64,000 nucleotides of DNA from Alphaproteobacteria bacterium (lineage in GTDB: Bacteria > Pseudomonadota > Alphaproteobacteria > UBA8366 > GCA-2717185), in contig JAPKDL010000006.1 of the NCBI GenBank assembly GCA_028822585.1, forward strand, positions 1 through 64,000, read 5' to 3'. Below the pieces are notes generated by a model, which did not search any database, was not told where the DNA came from, and was given only the letters and a program-made list of their open reading frames with translations. Position 1 is the stretch's first letter. Each line of letters starts with the position of its first letter. Below, in pieces: positions 1 through 8,651 of the stretch. The position numbers and the translations under genes were made by a program.

Positions 1-1
1 C

Positions 2-223
2 CTAATCCTCACCTACAGTGCCCAAACAGCCTGCGCTAGCCCCGACATCGAGCGGACGGCGACATTCCGGCGGGCAATGTTGGCTTACGTCTCAACCATT
101 CACAATATCTATCAAGCGCTATGGGCCGACCAGAACGTCGGCTTGACGCGCGAGAGGCCAGCGGCTTATCTAGTCCGTACGTTAGCCACAGAAACCGCAG
201 TTCGCCTGAAAGCCTTTTTCTAG
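2..223 (+). CDS. C-terminal end of an unidentified protein (partial)
   Basis: A reading frame is open from the first bases of the window to a TAG at 221-223, giving about 73 residues with no internal stop. The ORF track misses it because the start lies outside the window. The tail contains LAYVSTIHNIYQALW and ends in RLKAFF. I do not recognise the family. The stop codon overlaps the TAGGAG ribosome-binding site of the next gene, only 12 bases before its ATG, so the two genes are probably co-transcribed. It could also be a chance open frame; tight spacing to a real gene is the main support. Confidence 0.4.
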   Translation, partial: LILTYSAQTACASPDIERTATFRRAMLAYVSTIHNIYQALWADQNVGLTRERPAAYLVRTLATETAVRLKAFF

Positions 224-235
224 GAGCCTCCTTCC

Positions 236-1123
236 ATGACCCCTCCCCGCCCGCGCCCGGTCTGGCGTTCCTTGCTGTTTGTACCGACGACAGCCGAAAA
301 ATTCATCGATAAAGCGCCGACCTCTGGCGCCGACGCCATTATCCTTGACCTTGAGGACGCCGTTGCGCCGAATGCTAAGGATTCGGCCCGTGCCGCTCTG
401 CCCGGCGTTGCCAAACGCCTCGCAGACCAGGGCCTAGACGTCACCGTCCGCATCAACCGCCCCTGGCGACTAGCCGTGAAGGATATCGAGGCTGCGGTCT
501 CCGAGAACGTCGTCGCACTGCTTCTGCCGATGACCGACACTGCAGCGCACGTGAAAGAAGTCGATCAGGTCGTTTCTGAGATCGAAGCCGAGAAGGGCCT
601 CCCGCACGGCCATACCTTCTTTTGCCCATTAATCGAAACGGCAGAAGGCTATCTAAATGCTCGCGAGATCGCGCAAGCCAGCCCACGAAGTATGTCACTA
701 TCACTGGGCTCAGAGGATTTCGCACTCTCCATGGGCATGGAGGCTGCGCCAGAGACGCTCTATGCGCCCAAGCAGCAAATCATCGCCTGCGCCTGCGCTG
801 CCGGCCTGACGCCAATGGGCTTTATAGGCTCAATTGCTGAATTCCGAGACATCGAGAAGCTCCAACAGATCTTTACGAACTCGAAGCGCGCCGGCTTCCG
901 CATGGCCTCATGCATCCACCCGAACCAGGTCAAGGTCTGCAACGAGATCTATGGCCCATCCAAAGCCGAAATCGCCCAGGCCCGCAAGATCGTCAACGCC
1001 TATGACGCGGCCCTCGCCGCCGGCCAGGGTGCCATTACGGTGGATGGTATCATGATCGACGTGCCAGTTGCCGACCGCTCCCGCGCTTTGCTGGAATTCG
1101 CTGACGCGTTAGCCAACCGCTAA
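236..1123 (+). CDS. HpcH/HpaI-family CoA-ester lyase (CitE-like)
   Basis: Encodes 295 residues, the usual length for stand-alone citrate-lyase-beta-like enzymes, which cleave or hydrolyse malyl-, citramalyl- or related CoA esters using Mg2+. Seen: the N-terminal RSLLFVPTTAEKF and ILDLEDAVAP (metal and substrate site), TVRINRP (arginine strand), PLIETAEGY (conserved Glu), LGSEDFALSMG (Glu-Asp metal ligands) and CIHPNQV near the C-terminus. These match the HpcH/HpaI TIM barrel. The start is fixed by GGAG a few bases upstream of ATG 236. The exact acyl-CoA cannot be read from sequence. The setting among CoA-transferases and oxygenases suggests a role in breaking down branched or dicarboxylic acids. 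Confidence 0.85.
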   Translation: MTPPRPRPVWRSLLFVPTTAEKFIDKAPTSGADAIILDLEDAVAPNAKDSARAALPGVAKRLADQGLDVTVRINRPWRLAVKDIEAAVSENVVALLLPMTDTAAHVKEVDQVVSEIEAEKGLPHGHTFFCPLIETAEGYLNAREIAQASPRSMSLSLGSEDFALSMGMEAAPETLYAPKQQIIACACAAGLTPMGFIGSIAEFRDIEKLQQIFTNSKRAGFRMASCIHPNQVKVCNEIYGPSKAEIAQARKIVNAYDAALAAGQGAITVDGIMIDVPVADRSRALLEFADALANR

Positions 1124-1330
1124 CCATTGGCCTGTCCACCTGAAAAATCATCATCCCGCGGTTAGACGGTCCCTACCGATAACATCCGTGGAGAGACTGC
1201 AATGGATCACGAGTGCCCAAAATGAACACCCGTTGGTTAGTCCGGTGCTGGCGGTCGAGCGGATTTGACTAACGCGAGAGTGGACATCAGTCCAATGGCA
1301 GGCCGATAAACGTCAAGCCGTTACTATGGC

Positions 1331-2203
1331 TTAATACGGTTTGTCGCCTTCGATGGTGCAGCGCTGCATCAGGCGGCGCAACGGCAGGGCGTAATCGAAT
1401 TTCGCTTTATGCTGTACGGCGCAATTGTCCCATATCAACACGTCGCCGACCCGCCACTGATGTTCATACTTAAAATCCGACCCGGTGATGTGGTCGAACA
1501 GGAATTCGAGTATTTCTTCGCTTTCCTCTTTGGTCAGGCCGATCAAGGCGTTGGTGTAGCCATTACAGACAAACAGACATTTCCTTCCGGTTTTTGGATG
1601 GATGCGGACCACGGGGTGGATGGCATCTTCGGGATATTTCGCCAACTCCGCTTCATTCAAATACGGGCGTACGCCGAACTCAATGGCTTTGCGGTTCCAC
1701 ATCGTCCGGTAGCTGTTGGCGCCCTGGACGCCCTCTAGGCGGTGCTTCATCTCGTCGGTCAACGCGTCATAGGCGGGAACGGTGCCGGCGAACTGGGTCA
1801 CGCCATAGGTCACCCCGTCCTTAGTGGGCACTTCCAGCGCGTTCAACACCGTCAGCTTGCTCGGCCTTTCCAGATAGCAGAGATCGGAATGCCAATACCG
1901 CCCTGCGTCATGGGACCCGACTTGCTTGCCGTCCTTCGTGACGTTGGAAATCCAGCCCACTTCCGGCGTGCCGTCGTTGTTGGCGGTTTGACGGACATTG
2001 ACTTGCGGGCGCCCAAACCGCCGGGAAAAATCGGCGAGCTGGGGCGCGGTTAAATTCTGGTCCCTAATGACGATGACGGCATAGTCGTCGATGGCCCCGT
2101 CGATGGCTTGAAAAATTTCAGTATCCAGGGGTCGGGACACATCGGCGCCGGTAATTTCTGCGCCAATGGGGCCAGCGGCGGCGGTGATTTTGAGGTTCGT
2201 CAT
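1331..2203 (-). CDS. TauD/TfdA-family Fe(II)/2-oxoglutarate dioxygenase
   Basis: Encodes 290 residues. The family uses Fe(II) and 2-oxoglutarate to hydroxylate small substrates such as taurine or aryloxyacids. Seen: the proximal metal pair H105-x-D107 in YWHSDLCYL, the distal His in WDNCAVQHKAKFD (about H265), and the 2-oxoglutarate-binding arginine region PLRRLMQRCTIEGD at the C-terminus. All three iron ligands are present, so it should be active. ATG 2203 is preceded by GGGAGAG. It is transcribed alone toward the HpcH gene, with about 200 bases of empty DNA between them. Substrate unknown; one of four intact paralogues in the window. Confidence 0.9.
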   Translation of the reverse strand: MTNLKITAAAGPIGAEITGADVSRPLDTEIFQAIDGAIDDYAVIVIRDQNLTAPQLADFSRRFGRPQVNVRQTANNDGTPEVGWISNVTKDGKQVGSHDAGRYWHSDLCYLERPSKLTVLNALEVPTKDGVTYGVTQFAGTVPAYDALTDEMKHRLEGVQGANSYRTMWNRKAIEFGVRPYLNEAELAKYPEDAIHPVVRIHPKTGRKCLFVCNGYTNALIGLTKEESEEILEFLFDHITGSDFKYEHQWRVGDVLIWDNCAVQHKAKFDYALPLRRLMQRCTIEGDKPY

Positions 2204-2239
2204 ATTGCTCTCCCATTTTCGTGACTATGTCGTCTAGAT

Positions 2240-2455
2240 TTATAGCTGTTTTCCGGGGACCGGGGGAGTATTAACGAGCATGTCGGTGACCGCCTGCCCC
2301 TCCCCCTCAGCAATCTGGCTGAACGCCACCTTCGTCGCCGCCGCGGTTCCTGCACCCCCGTTCCGGTCGAATGACATATAGGATAAACCGCCGTTCGCAA
2401 CTATATGGGCACCGGCTACCCTTCCGTGAGCTGGTGGGCAGGTGGGCAGGCACAC
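2240..2455 (-). pseudogene. Possible C-terminal gene relic, family not recognised
   Basis: The minus-strand frame ending at 2240 has protein-like composition over its last about 55 residues (GGLSYMSFDRNGG, VTDMLVNTPPVPGKQL) but no plausible N-terminus; the first residues (MCLPTCPPAH) look like noise. It sits just upstream of the TauD start. In a region with many decayed genes this looks like the tail of a lost gene. I cannot name the family, and a chance ORF remains possible. Confidence 0.3.
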
Positions 2456-2794
2456 AGGGCGACGAAACTGTCTTCATAGCCGTTGCAGCGTTGCTCTCGT
2501 TGACTTTGAGCCGGTCCGTGGAATGCCCTTTTCATCCTTTGAAAATATCTAAACGTGGCACACGGGGCTTATTTCTGCCAGAACTTGTATTTACCGGGCA
2601 CACGAACTTTTCAGCCATCGCAACATTTGGTATTTCTGAGCCGGTTGTTTAAGGGGAGACTGAATTTCTGTGCCACATTTGTCTATGTCATGGCCTCAGT
2701 CTATACCCTACGGGTCAATACACTGGGAACCTTGCACCCGTTCTATCTGCAGCGGTAACATTCATAACCAATTAGACTCTAGAGAAAGACTGAC
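2456..2794. other. Intergenic stretch, no gene seen
   Basis: About 340 bases between the possible relic and the cupin gene. Short ORFs here lack coding character. It presumably holds the promoter of the cupin gene, but I cannot point to a clear -35/-10 pair. Confidence 0.5.
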
Positions 2795-3553
2795 ATGCTC
2801 ATTTCCACCCACACCGAAACCGCCAAACAGACGGAAGCGATCTATATAGTCGACGACCAGCCTTATAAGGGACGCGAGTATATTGGTTCTGCGCCGAAGC
2901 CCGGCACGCCCGGCTACGGCCAGGATGTCGTGGGTGAAGAGGTACCCCAAGCCTATCTGGTGTTTCAACCGCCACATTCCGTCACTCGCCCACATTTTCA
3001 TCAGACCAATCAGTTTCAGATATTTGTCGAAGGTGGGGGCACCGTTGGGAAACTCCGGGTCGATCCCCTGACCGTGCAATATGCCGGTGGCAATACGCCT
3101 TACGGCCCCATTATGGCGGAGGCGGAAGGCATCCGTTATTTCACTTTACGTCAGACCTGGGATTCCGGGGCTAAATACCTCCCAGCAAACCGAAACCTAC
3201 TCGTAAAGGGACAACAACGGCAGGTCGTCGGCGTCCAAGAGAATAAAATGACGGCGGAAACTTCTAACGCAAATACTGAGACACTGATTGAAGCCACTGC
3301 TGATGGTTTGTTTGCACAAAATATCGTGCTTACGCCAAAGGCCAAATATTCTTTGCCCGACACGGCTGAGGGCGGCGGCCAATATCATGTCGTTGTCTCT
3401 GGCTCTCTCGCGCGCAATGGGGAAAACCTACCGCCACTGTCGGTAGAGTTCGCTTCATGCGACGAAGGCGTCGTCGAGATAGAGGCAGGACCAGACGGCC
3501 TGGAACTGTTGTTGGCGCGCTTCCCAAAAGGGCAAGCATCGGGAAACAATTAA
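2795..3553 (+). CDS. Cupin-like protein
   Basis: Encodes 252 residues. The stretch RPHFHQTNQFQIFVEGGGTVG (around residues 66-86) matches the first cupin motif: two His, a Gln in the usual Glu place, and a Gly-rich turn. TPYGPIMAEAEGIRYFTLR follows in the region where the second motif is expected. The C-terminal third has a second beta-rich stretch (YSLPDTAEGGGQYHVVVSG) that may be a second, degenerate cupin. Cupins bind a metal or small ligand in a beta barrel; this one could be an enzyme or a sensor. AGAGAAAG precedes ATG 2795. No close functional match comes to mind. Confidence 0.6.
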   Translation: MLISTHTETAKQTEAIYIVDDQPYKGREYIGSAPKPGTPGYGQDVVGEEVPQAYLVFQPPHSVTRPHFHQTNQFQIFVEGGGTVGKLRVDPLTVQYAGGNTPYGPIMAEAEGIRYFTLRQTWDSGAKYLPANRNLLVKGQQRQVVGVQENKMTAETSNANTETLIEATADGLFAQNIVLTPKAKYSLPDTAEGGGQYHVVVSGSLARNGENLPPLSVEFASCDEGVVEIEAGPDGLELLLARFPKGQASGNN

Positions 3554-3900
3554 GCGCTTTTTCTACCTATTCTTCGTACTTGCCTCAAACACACCTACAT
3601 AAGGGTCCATTGCGGTTGGGGCGAGTGCGCTAGGGGAGTTCCCAGCGATGCGTGTCGCCTACATGATACGCGTTTCTCAGAAATCATGGGGGCGAGCTCG
3701 GTGAGCAGAAGTCCTCTGCAATTTTCGGGGTGCCTTGCTGATTAGGCAAAATCTTGTAGTTGCCTGTCAGGCCAATTATTATGTTCAGGCAACTGGAACT
3801 ATGTATTCCGATGCAATTCAGGCTCAGATTTGAGTTTGAATTAGGCCGGGTTGCCAACCGGTTGCTGATTTTCCATCATTTGTGAAACTCCGAGGGCTTA
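3554..3900. other. Intergenic stretch, no gene seen
   Basis: About 350 bases between the cupin and MFS genes. No ORF, RNA gene or strong hairpin is evident. The last 20 bases hold the GAGGG ribosome-binding site of the MFS gene. Confidence 0.5.
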
Positions 3901-5463
3901 ATGGCGGCTGACGAAACGAGTGTCGACGCCCTTTTTCGTCACTTCGGTCCTTCTTATCGTTGGTTTATCACATTTAACGTCATGATTGGCGCGATAGCCA
4001 TGGGGCTGGCCTCCTCCATTGTTAACGTGGCTGTACCGGCAGTGATGGGAGCCTACGGCGTGGGTCTTGATCAGGCCCAGTGGATTTCGATTGGCTTCCT
4101 CGGCACGATGTCCGTAACGATGTTGCTGAGTTCGTGGTTACTGGAGGCGTTCGGACAGCGGGTTACCTATATAGGCACCTTGATTGTGTTTATCGTGGGA
4201 TCGTTATTGAGCGCCTCGGCGCAAAGCATCGACATGATGGTGGTTGGGCGCGTGCTGCAGGGCGCGGCGTCCGGGGTGGGTCAACCGCTCGCAATGTACG
4301 CCATTTACCAGGTATTTCCCACTGACCGCCGCGGCATGGCGATGGGTCTTTATGGATTAGGAACCGTCCTGGCGCCAACGTTTGGACCCGTTCTAGGCGG
4401 CCTGGCGATTGACACGTTAAGCTGGCGATATTTATTTCTCCTGCCACTGCCCTTCTGCGCGCCGGCATTGTTATTGAGTACGATACTAATGCCGTCAAAA
4501 AAAATCAGCCGACCCTTTCCCACCTTTGATTGGACAGGCCTTATTTTAATGTTCATTGCGACATTCAGTCTTCTCGCCGGACTATCGAATGGCCCACGCT
4601 GGGGATGGGGCTCCAACGAAATTCTTCTGCTCCTGCTGGGCGGCGGCGGCGGCGGCACAGTCGCTTTTATCTTTTGGGAACTTCGCGCCAGTTATCCGAT
4701 GCTGGACTTAAGTCTGTTTCGAAACCGCAGCTTCGCCCTGACCATGCTCGCGGGGTTCGTCTTTGGTGCCGGACTCTTTTCATCTAGCTATTTCATCCCC
4801 GTTTTTGTGCAAACGGTGCAAAGTTACAACGCGACCCGCGCCGGGATGTTGTTAGCGCCTGGGGGCATGGTCATGATCTTATTTTTCCCCCTTGCAGGAC
4901 GGATCACCGACTCCATCCCGGCGCATATTCCCATTGCGACTGGATTGATGATTTTCTCGGTAAGTCTTTTTCTGATTAGCGTTGTCGATGTTAATACAAC
5001 CTTTTGGGCGCTTGTCGGCTTTACCTTGATCACACGCGTCGGGTTAAGTCTTGCAATTCCATCCCTGAGTGTTGCGGCGTTACGTGCGGTGCCGCCGAAT
5101 AAAATTTCACGCGGCGCGTCAAGTTCGACATTCATTCGTAACCTCGGAGGAGGGTTTGGGATCGCTCTTCTGACAGCATTTTTCCAACACCGCTCGCGCC
5201 ACCACGGCGACGCACTGACCGCGACGCAGACCGCCGCCAACACCACAACTGCCGAATTAATAGGCGAGGTGCGAGACCTTCTTGGATCAGCGGGATTTCC
5301 CTCACAAGATCAAACTGCCGGGGCCTTAAGCTACCTTTCATCCATCATTCAAGCACAGGCAAACACCTTGGGGTTTCAGGATACATTTCTTGCCATTTCC
5401 GTCGTCGCCTTTCTTGCAGCGGGCCCGGCCTGGTTGATCGGACATCGTCCACCACAGTCTTAA
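3901..5463 (+). CDS. MFS efflux transporter, DHA2 (EmrB/QacA) type
   Basis: Encodes 520 residues, the length of 14-helix proton-driven multidrug exporters. Seen: the first helix ITFNVMIGAIAMGLASSIVNVAVPAVMG (the family's D/N-x-x-I-V-N-V-A-L-P element), VGRVLQGAASGVGQPLAM in motif C position, and FGPVLGGLAIDTLSWRYLFLLPLP, the classic W-R-x-x-F motif after the P-x-x-G-x-x-G helix. The C-terminal half continues with strongly hydrophobic segments. EmrB partners usually have an EmrA membrane-fusion protein next door; none is seen here. It may expel toxic aromatic intermediates made by neighbouring oxygenases, which is inference. Start supported by GAGGG 6 bases upstream. Confidence 0.9.
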   Translation: MAADETSVDALFRHFGPSYRWFITFNVMIGAIAMGLASSIVNVAVPAVMGAYGVGLDQAQWISIGFLGTMSVTMLLSSWLLEAFGQRVTYIGTLIVFIVGSLLSASAQSIDMMVVGRVLQGAASGVGQPLAMYAIYQVFPTDRRGMAMGLYGLGTVLAPTFGPVLGGLAIDTLSWRYLFLLPLPFCAPALLLSTILMPSKKISRPFPTFDWTGLILMFIATFSLLAGLSNGPRWGWGSNEILLLLLGGGGGGTVAFIFWELRASYPMLDLSLFRNRSFALTMLAGFVFGAGLFSSSYFIPVFVQTVQSYNATRAGMLLAPGGMVMILFFPLAGRITDSIPAHIPIATGLMIFSVSLFLISVVDVNTTFWALVGFTLITRVGLSLAIPSLSVAALRAVPPNKISRGASSSTFIRNLGGGFGIALLTAFFQHRSRHHGDALTATQTAANTTTAELIGEVRDLLGSAGFPSQDQTAGALSYLSSIIQAQANTLGFQDTFLAISVVAFLAAGPAWLIGHRPPQS

Positions 5464-5636
5464 TTGGGCTCGTTAAGGGACTCGATACGAGTCCTTACAT
5501 ATCTGTTGGGCCTTTTCGGACGTAAACTCGATCTGGAAAATTAATGCCGTGAATTTAATGTCCGAGATTGGCATGGGTGGCGTCGAGCTTCTGGTCGACA
5601 ACGGGTTGCTAAAACAGCACCAGGTGAATGACCGTC

Positions 5637-5774
5637 ATGCAGTCGGGGCAGCCTGTCTCGCGGGCCTTGAGCAGTGGGCCGGAAGAAATAGTCGACTGGA
5701 TCACGGGCATGATCGAATACATGCGTGAGAACAACTTGACCCGGGCCAAACCTCGCAAAACGGCGGTGGATTAA
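5637..5774 (+). pseudogene. Relic of a flavin monooxygenase (BVMO) C-terminus
   Basis: A 45-codon frame reads RALSSGPEEIVDWITGMIEYMRENN before a stop. Type I Baeyer-Villiger monooxygenases near their C-termini carry a similar stretch (a Gly-Pro turn, then W-I-x-D-x-I-x-Y-M-R-x-N/H-G). The rest of the gene is missing. It lies about 275 bases upstream of an intact BVMO gene on the same strand, so it may be the remains of a tandem copy. Flanking bases (5464-5636 and 5775-6048) hold no other gene I can support; a minus-strand open stretch at about 5793-5965 has no start codon. Confidence 0.4.
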
Positions 5775-6048
5775 TGGGCTAATCTTGACGAGAAGTCGTT
5801 CAAAAATTGCTTTCGAGCCAGATCGGGTCCTGGCAAACCGGCGTGAACCAGAATGTAGAAGACCGTAATGTCCCGCGCATCCTTGGTTACAATGGCGGAG
5901 CGGTCCGTTAACAAAAAATAGATCAGAAAGCCGCGGCAGGTCGTTATCAGAAATTTGACTTTCGCAACTGACTGGTAATTTAACCGATTTTCTTAATATA
6001 ATTGAGGTTCCGCCGGAATTTCCGGCACAGGATTGTTGGAAATTTTGT

Positions 6049-7683
6049 ATGTCAGATGAATTAAAAGCCGCTTCCTCGGTCGATGCGGTGATTGTCGGCG
6101 CCGGATTTTCAGGCCTTTATCTCTTGCACCGCTTGCGCAAATTGGGGTTTTCCACCCGCCTTTTTGAACGCGGCGGCGGCGTTGGCGGAACTTGGTATTG
6201 GAATCGTTATCCCGGCGCGCGTTGCGACGTCGAGAGCATGCAATATTCCTATTCCTTCGACGAAGACCTGCAGCAGGAATGGCCGTGGCCTGAAAAATTC
6301 TCGGCGCAACCCGATATTCTAGCATACGCCAACCATGTCGCCGACAGGTTCGAACTACGGCGCCATATCGATTTTGACACCGAAGTAAACGCCGCCCACT
6401 TCGAGTCAGGCAGTCGCCGCTGGAAGATAGAAACAGATTCCGGGGAACGACTGACCGCCAAGTACTTTATTATGGCGACCGGATGTATCTCGACCGCGCA
6501 AACGCCCAAACTTAACGGCCTGACGAGTTACCGGGGAAATACCTATCACACGGGCAGTTGGCCACATGAAAAAGTCGACTTTACCGGACAGAGAATTGCG
6601 GTGATCGGCACCGGATCATCGGGTATACAGACGATACCTGTGTTGGCGGAAGAAGCCGCGCATGTCACCGTCTTCCAACGTACGCCCAACTACTCGATCC
6701 CCTCGCGCAACGAACCGATGACACTTGAATATGCGGATTCCTGGAAAAATGGCTATCAGGAGAAGCGAGCGGAAATGCGCTATGCCCCAAACGGCGTTCT
6801 GCGAGAATTTAACAATAAATCAGCGCTGTCCGTTAGTGAATCGGAACGTCAAGCGACGTATGAAACCCGTTGGAAAAACGGCGGTTCCGGGTTCGTGGCA
6901 GCCTTCAATAATATCCTAACAGATCAGGCCTCCAATGATTCGGCGTCGGAATTCGTGCGCAATCAAATCAGACGAATTGTGAAAAATTCAGAAACCGCCG
7001 AATTACTAGCGCCGAAAGGCTATCCCATTGGAACAAAACGACTTTGCGTCGATTCCGACTATTTCGAAACCTATAATCGCGACAATGTCGACCTCGTAGA
7101 CATCAGCGACGCGCCCATAGACCGCGTCACGCCAGAGGGCTTGGTCGCCAACAGCCAACACTATACGTTTGACAGCATCGTGTTTGCGACTGGTTTTGAC
7201 GCTATGACCGGCACCCTCTTCAATGTTGACATCCGTGGTACCGATAGCGTGGCGTTAAAGAAAAAGTGGTATGCAGGACCACGCACTTATCTAGGCCTGA
7301 TGACGGCAGGGTTTCCCAACCTTTTCATGATTACGGGACCAGGCAGCCCATCCGTCAAAAGCAATATGATCACATCGATTGAACAACATGTCGATTTGGT
7401 GACGGACAGTCTTGTCCATATGCGTGACCAGGGTCTGGATTTGATGGAACCCGAATTGGACGCGGAAAACGACTGGGTTGAGCATGTTCAGGTCGTCGCC
7501 CACAAAACACTCTTTCCACAAGCCAATTCCTGGTACATGGGCGCTAACATCCCCGGAAAGCCACGCCTCTTCATGCCCTATATCGCAGGGGTTGGCGTGT
7601 ACCGGGAAATTTGTGAAAAAATGGTCGCCGATGGTTACGCTGGTTTTCACTTCGAAGCAAAAACGGCGATCGCCGCTGAATAA
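6049..7683 (+). CDS. Type I Baeyer-Villiger flavin monooxygenase
   Basis: Encodes 544 residues, typical of cyclohexanone-monooxygenase-like enzymes that use FAD and NADPH to insert oxygen next to a ketone, or to oxidise S or N. Seen: FAD-binding VGAGFSGLYLLHRLR near the N-terminus, GGTWYWNRYPGARCD downstream as in characterised BVMOs, the fingerprint YRGNTYHTGSWP at about residue 160, and the NADPH Rossmann motif VIGTGSSGIQ at about 186. FATGFDAMTG and TGPGSPSVKSNM complete the family pattern. All key residues are present. The SDR at 7791 on the same strand could supply ketones by alcohol oxidation, the usual BVMO partner step. Substrate unknown. Confidence 0.92.
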   Translation: MSDELKAASSVDAVIVGAGFSGLYLLHRLRKLGFSTRLFERGGGVGGTWYWNRYPGARCDVESMQYSYSFDEDLQQEWPWPEKFSAQPDILAYANHVADRFELRRHIDFDTEVNAAHFESGSRRWKIETDSGERLTAKYFIMATGCISTAQTPKLNGLTSYRGNTYHTGSWPHEKVDFTGQRIAVIGTGSSGIQTIPVLAEEAAHVTVFQRTPNYSIPSRNEPMTLEYADSWKNGYQEKRAEMRYAPNGVLREFNNKSALSVSESERQATYETRWKNGGSGFVAAFNNILTDQASNDSASEFVRNQIRRIVKNSETAELLAPKGYPIGTKRLCVDSDYFETYNRDNVDLVDISDAPIDRVTPEGLVANSQHYTFDSIVFATGFDAMTGTLFNVDIRGTDSVALKKKWYAGPRTYLGLMTAGFPNLFMITGPGSPSVKSNMITSIEQHVDLVTDSLVHMRDQGLDLMEPELDAENDWVEHVQVVAHKTLFPQANSWYMGANIPGKPRLFMPYIAGVGVYREICEKMVADGYAGFHFEAKTAIAAE

Positions 7684-7790
7684 TTCATATCGAAAGTTAC
7701 AGGACAGCCGCTTGTAGGCGCGCGAAAGTTCAGCGGTTCCCCTATTTTGTTAATTTTAAACATCAAAGCCAATGAAAACTGGGTCACATT

Positions 7791-8630
7791 ATGTCTAATG
7801 AATCTAAAAACATAGAGGCGCCGCTGGCAATTGTTACCGGCGCGGCGCGTGGGATCGGCGCTGCCATCGCTCAACGTTTGTCCAGTGCGGGTTATGCCGT
7901 CGCCATATGGGATTTCAATGGAGACGGTGCCGCTGCAACAGCTGCTGAACTGACCGCTTCCGGCCGACGCGCGGTCTCGGCGCAAGTAGACGTGGCGGAT
8001 GAAAGCCAGGTTAAGGCCGCGACGCAGGCTGCGGAGGCGGCTTTCGGTTCACCTTGCTTGCTGGTCAACAATGCCGGTATCCGTCACCGCGAACCTCTGG
8101 AGACTCTGGCCCGCGCAAGCTGGGACCGGGAGATCGCGACGAACCTTACGGGCCCCTTCGTCTGCACACAAATCCTCGGGGGCCGAATGCTCGCAGCTGG
8201 CAAGGGCGCCATCGTCAACATCGCATCAATGTCCGGCTCCTACGGTCAAGCGATGCGCGGCGCTTATACACCATCCAAGGCAGGCATCATCGGTTTGACG
8301 AGTCTTACAGCTGTGGAATGGGGAGGGCGCGGGATTCGATGCAACGCGATAAGCCCAGGTATGATCTCGACACCGGCCCATGTCGAGGCATACAGCAACG
8401 AAGAATTGAAGACTGCGCGGGAAGCAATGGTTCCTTTGGGTCGGATTGGCGACGGTGCCGAGATCGCGGATGTGGTCGCCTTCCTCGCGTCTGACGCTGC
8501 GCGTTATATCAACGGCGCCAATATCCCCGTGGACGGCGGCGTCACCAAGGCGCTGCTCGCCCTGATGCCGGTGCCCACGGCCAATGGCGAAATTGAAACA
8601 ACGCTCGCCCAACTTGATTTGCGCAGCTGA
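7791..8630 (+). CDS. Short-chain dehydrogenase/reductase
   Basis: Encodes 279 residues, a classical SDR. Seen: cofactor motif TGAARGIGAAIA near the N-terminus, NNAGIRH strand, the catalytic Ser in NIASMSGSYG and the Y158-x-x-x-K162 pair in YTPSKAG, then PVDGGVTKALL at the C-terminal end. The Asp at the end of beta-2 (IWDFNG) favours NAD(H) over NADP(H). It lies 107 bases downstream of the BVMO gene, consistent with an alcohol-to-ketone-to-ester pathway. The ribosome-binding site is weak. It ends convergently, 21 bases from the MmgE/PrpD gene on the other strand. Confidence 0.9.
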   Translation: MSNESKNIEAPLAIVTGAARGIGAAIAQRLSSAGYAVAIWDFNGDGAAATAAELTASGRRAVSAQVDVADESQVKAATQAAEAAFGSPCLLVNNAGIRHREPLETLARASWDREIATNLTGPFVCTQILGGRMLAAGKGAIVNIASMSGSYGQAMRGAYTPSKAGIIGLTSLTAVEWGGRGIRCNAISPGMISTPAHVEAYSNEELKTAREAMVPLGRIGDGAEIADVVAFLASDAARYINGANIPVDGGVTKALLALMPVPTANGEIETTLAQLDLRS

Positions 8631-8651
8631 CGAAACCTGCGCCATCGGCCC

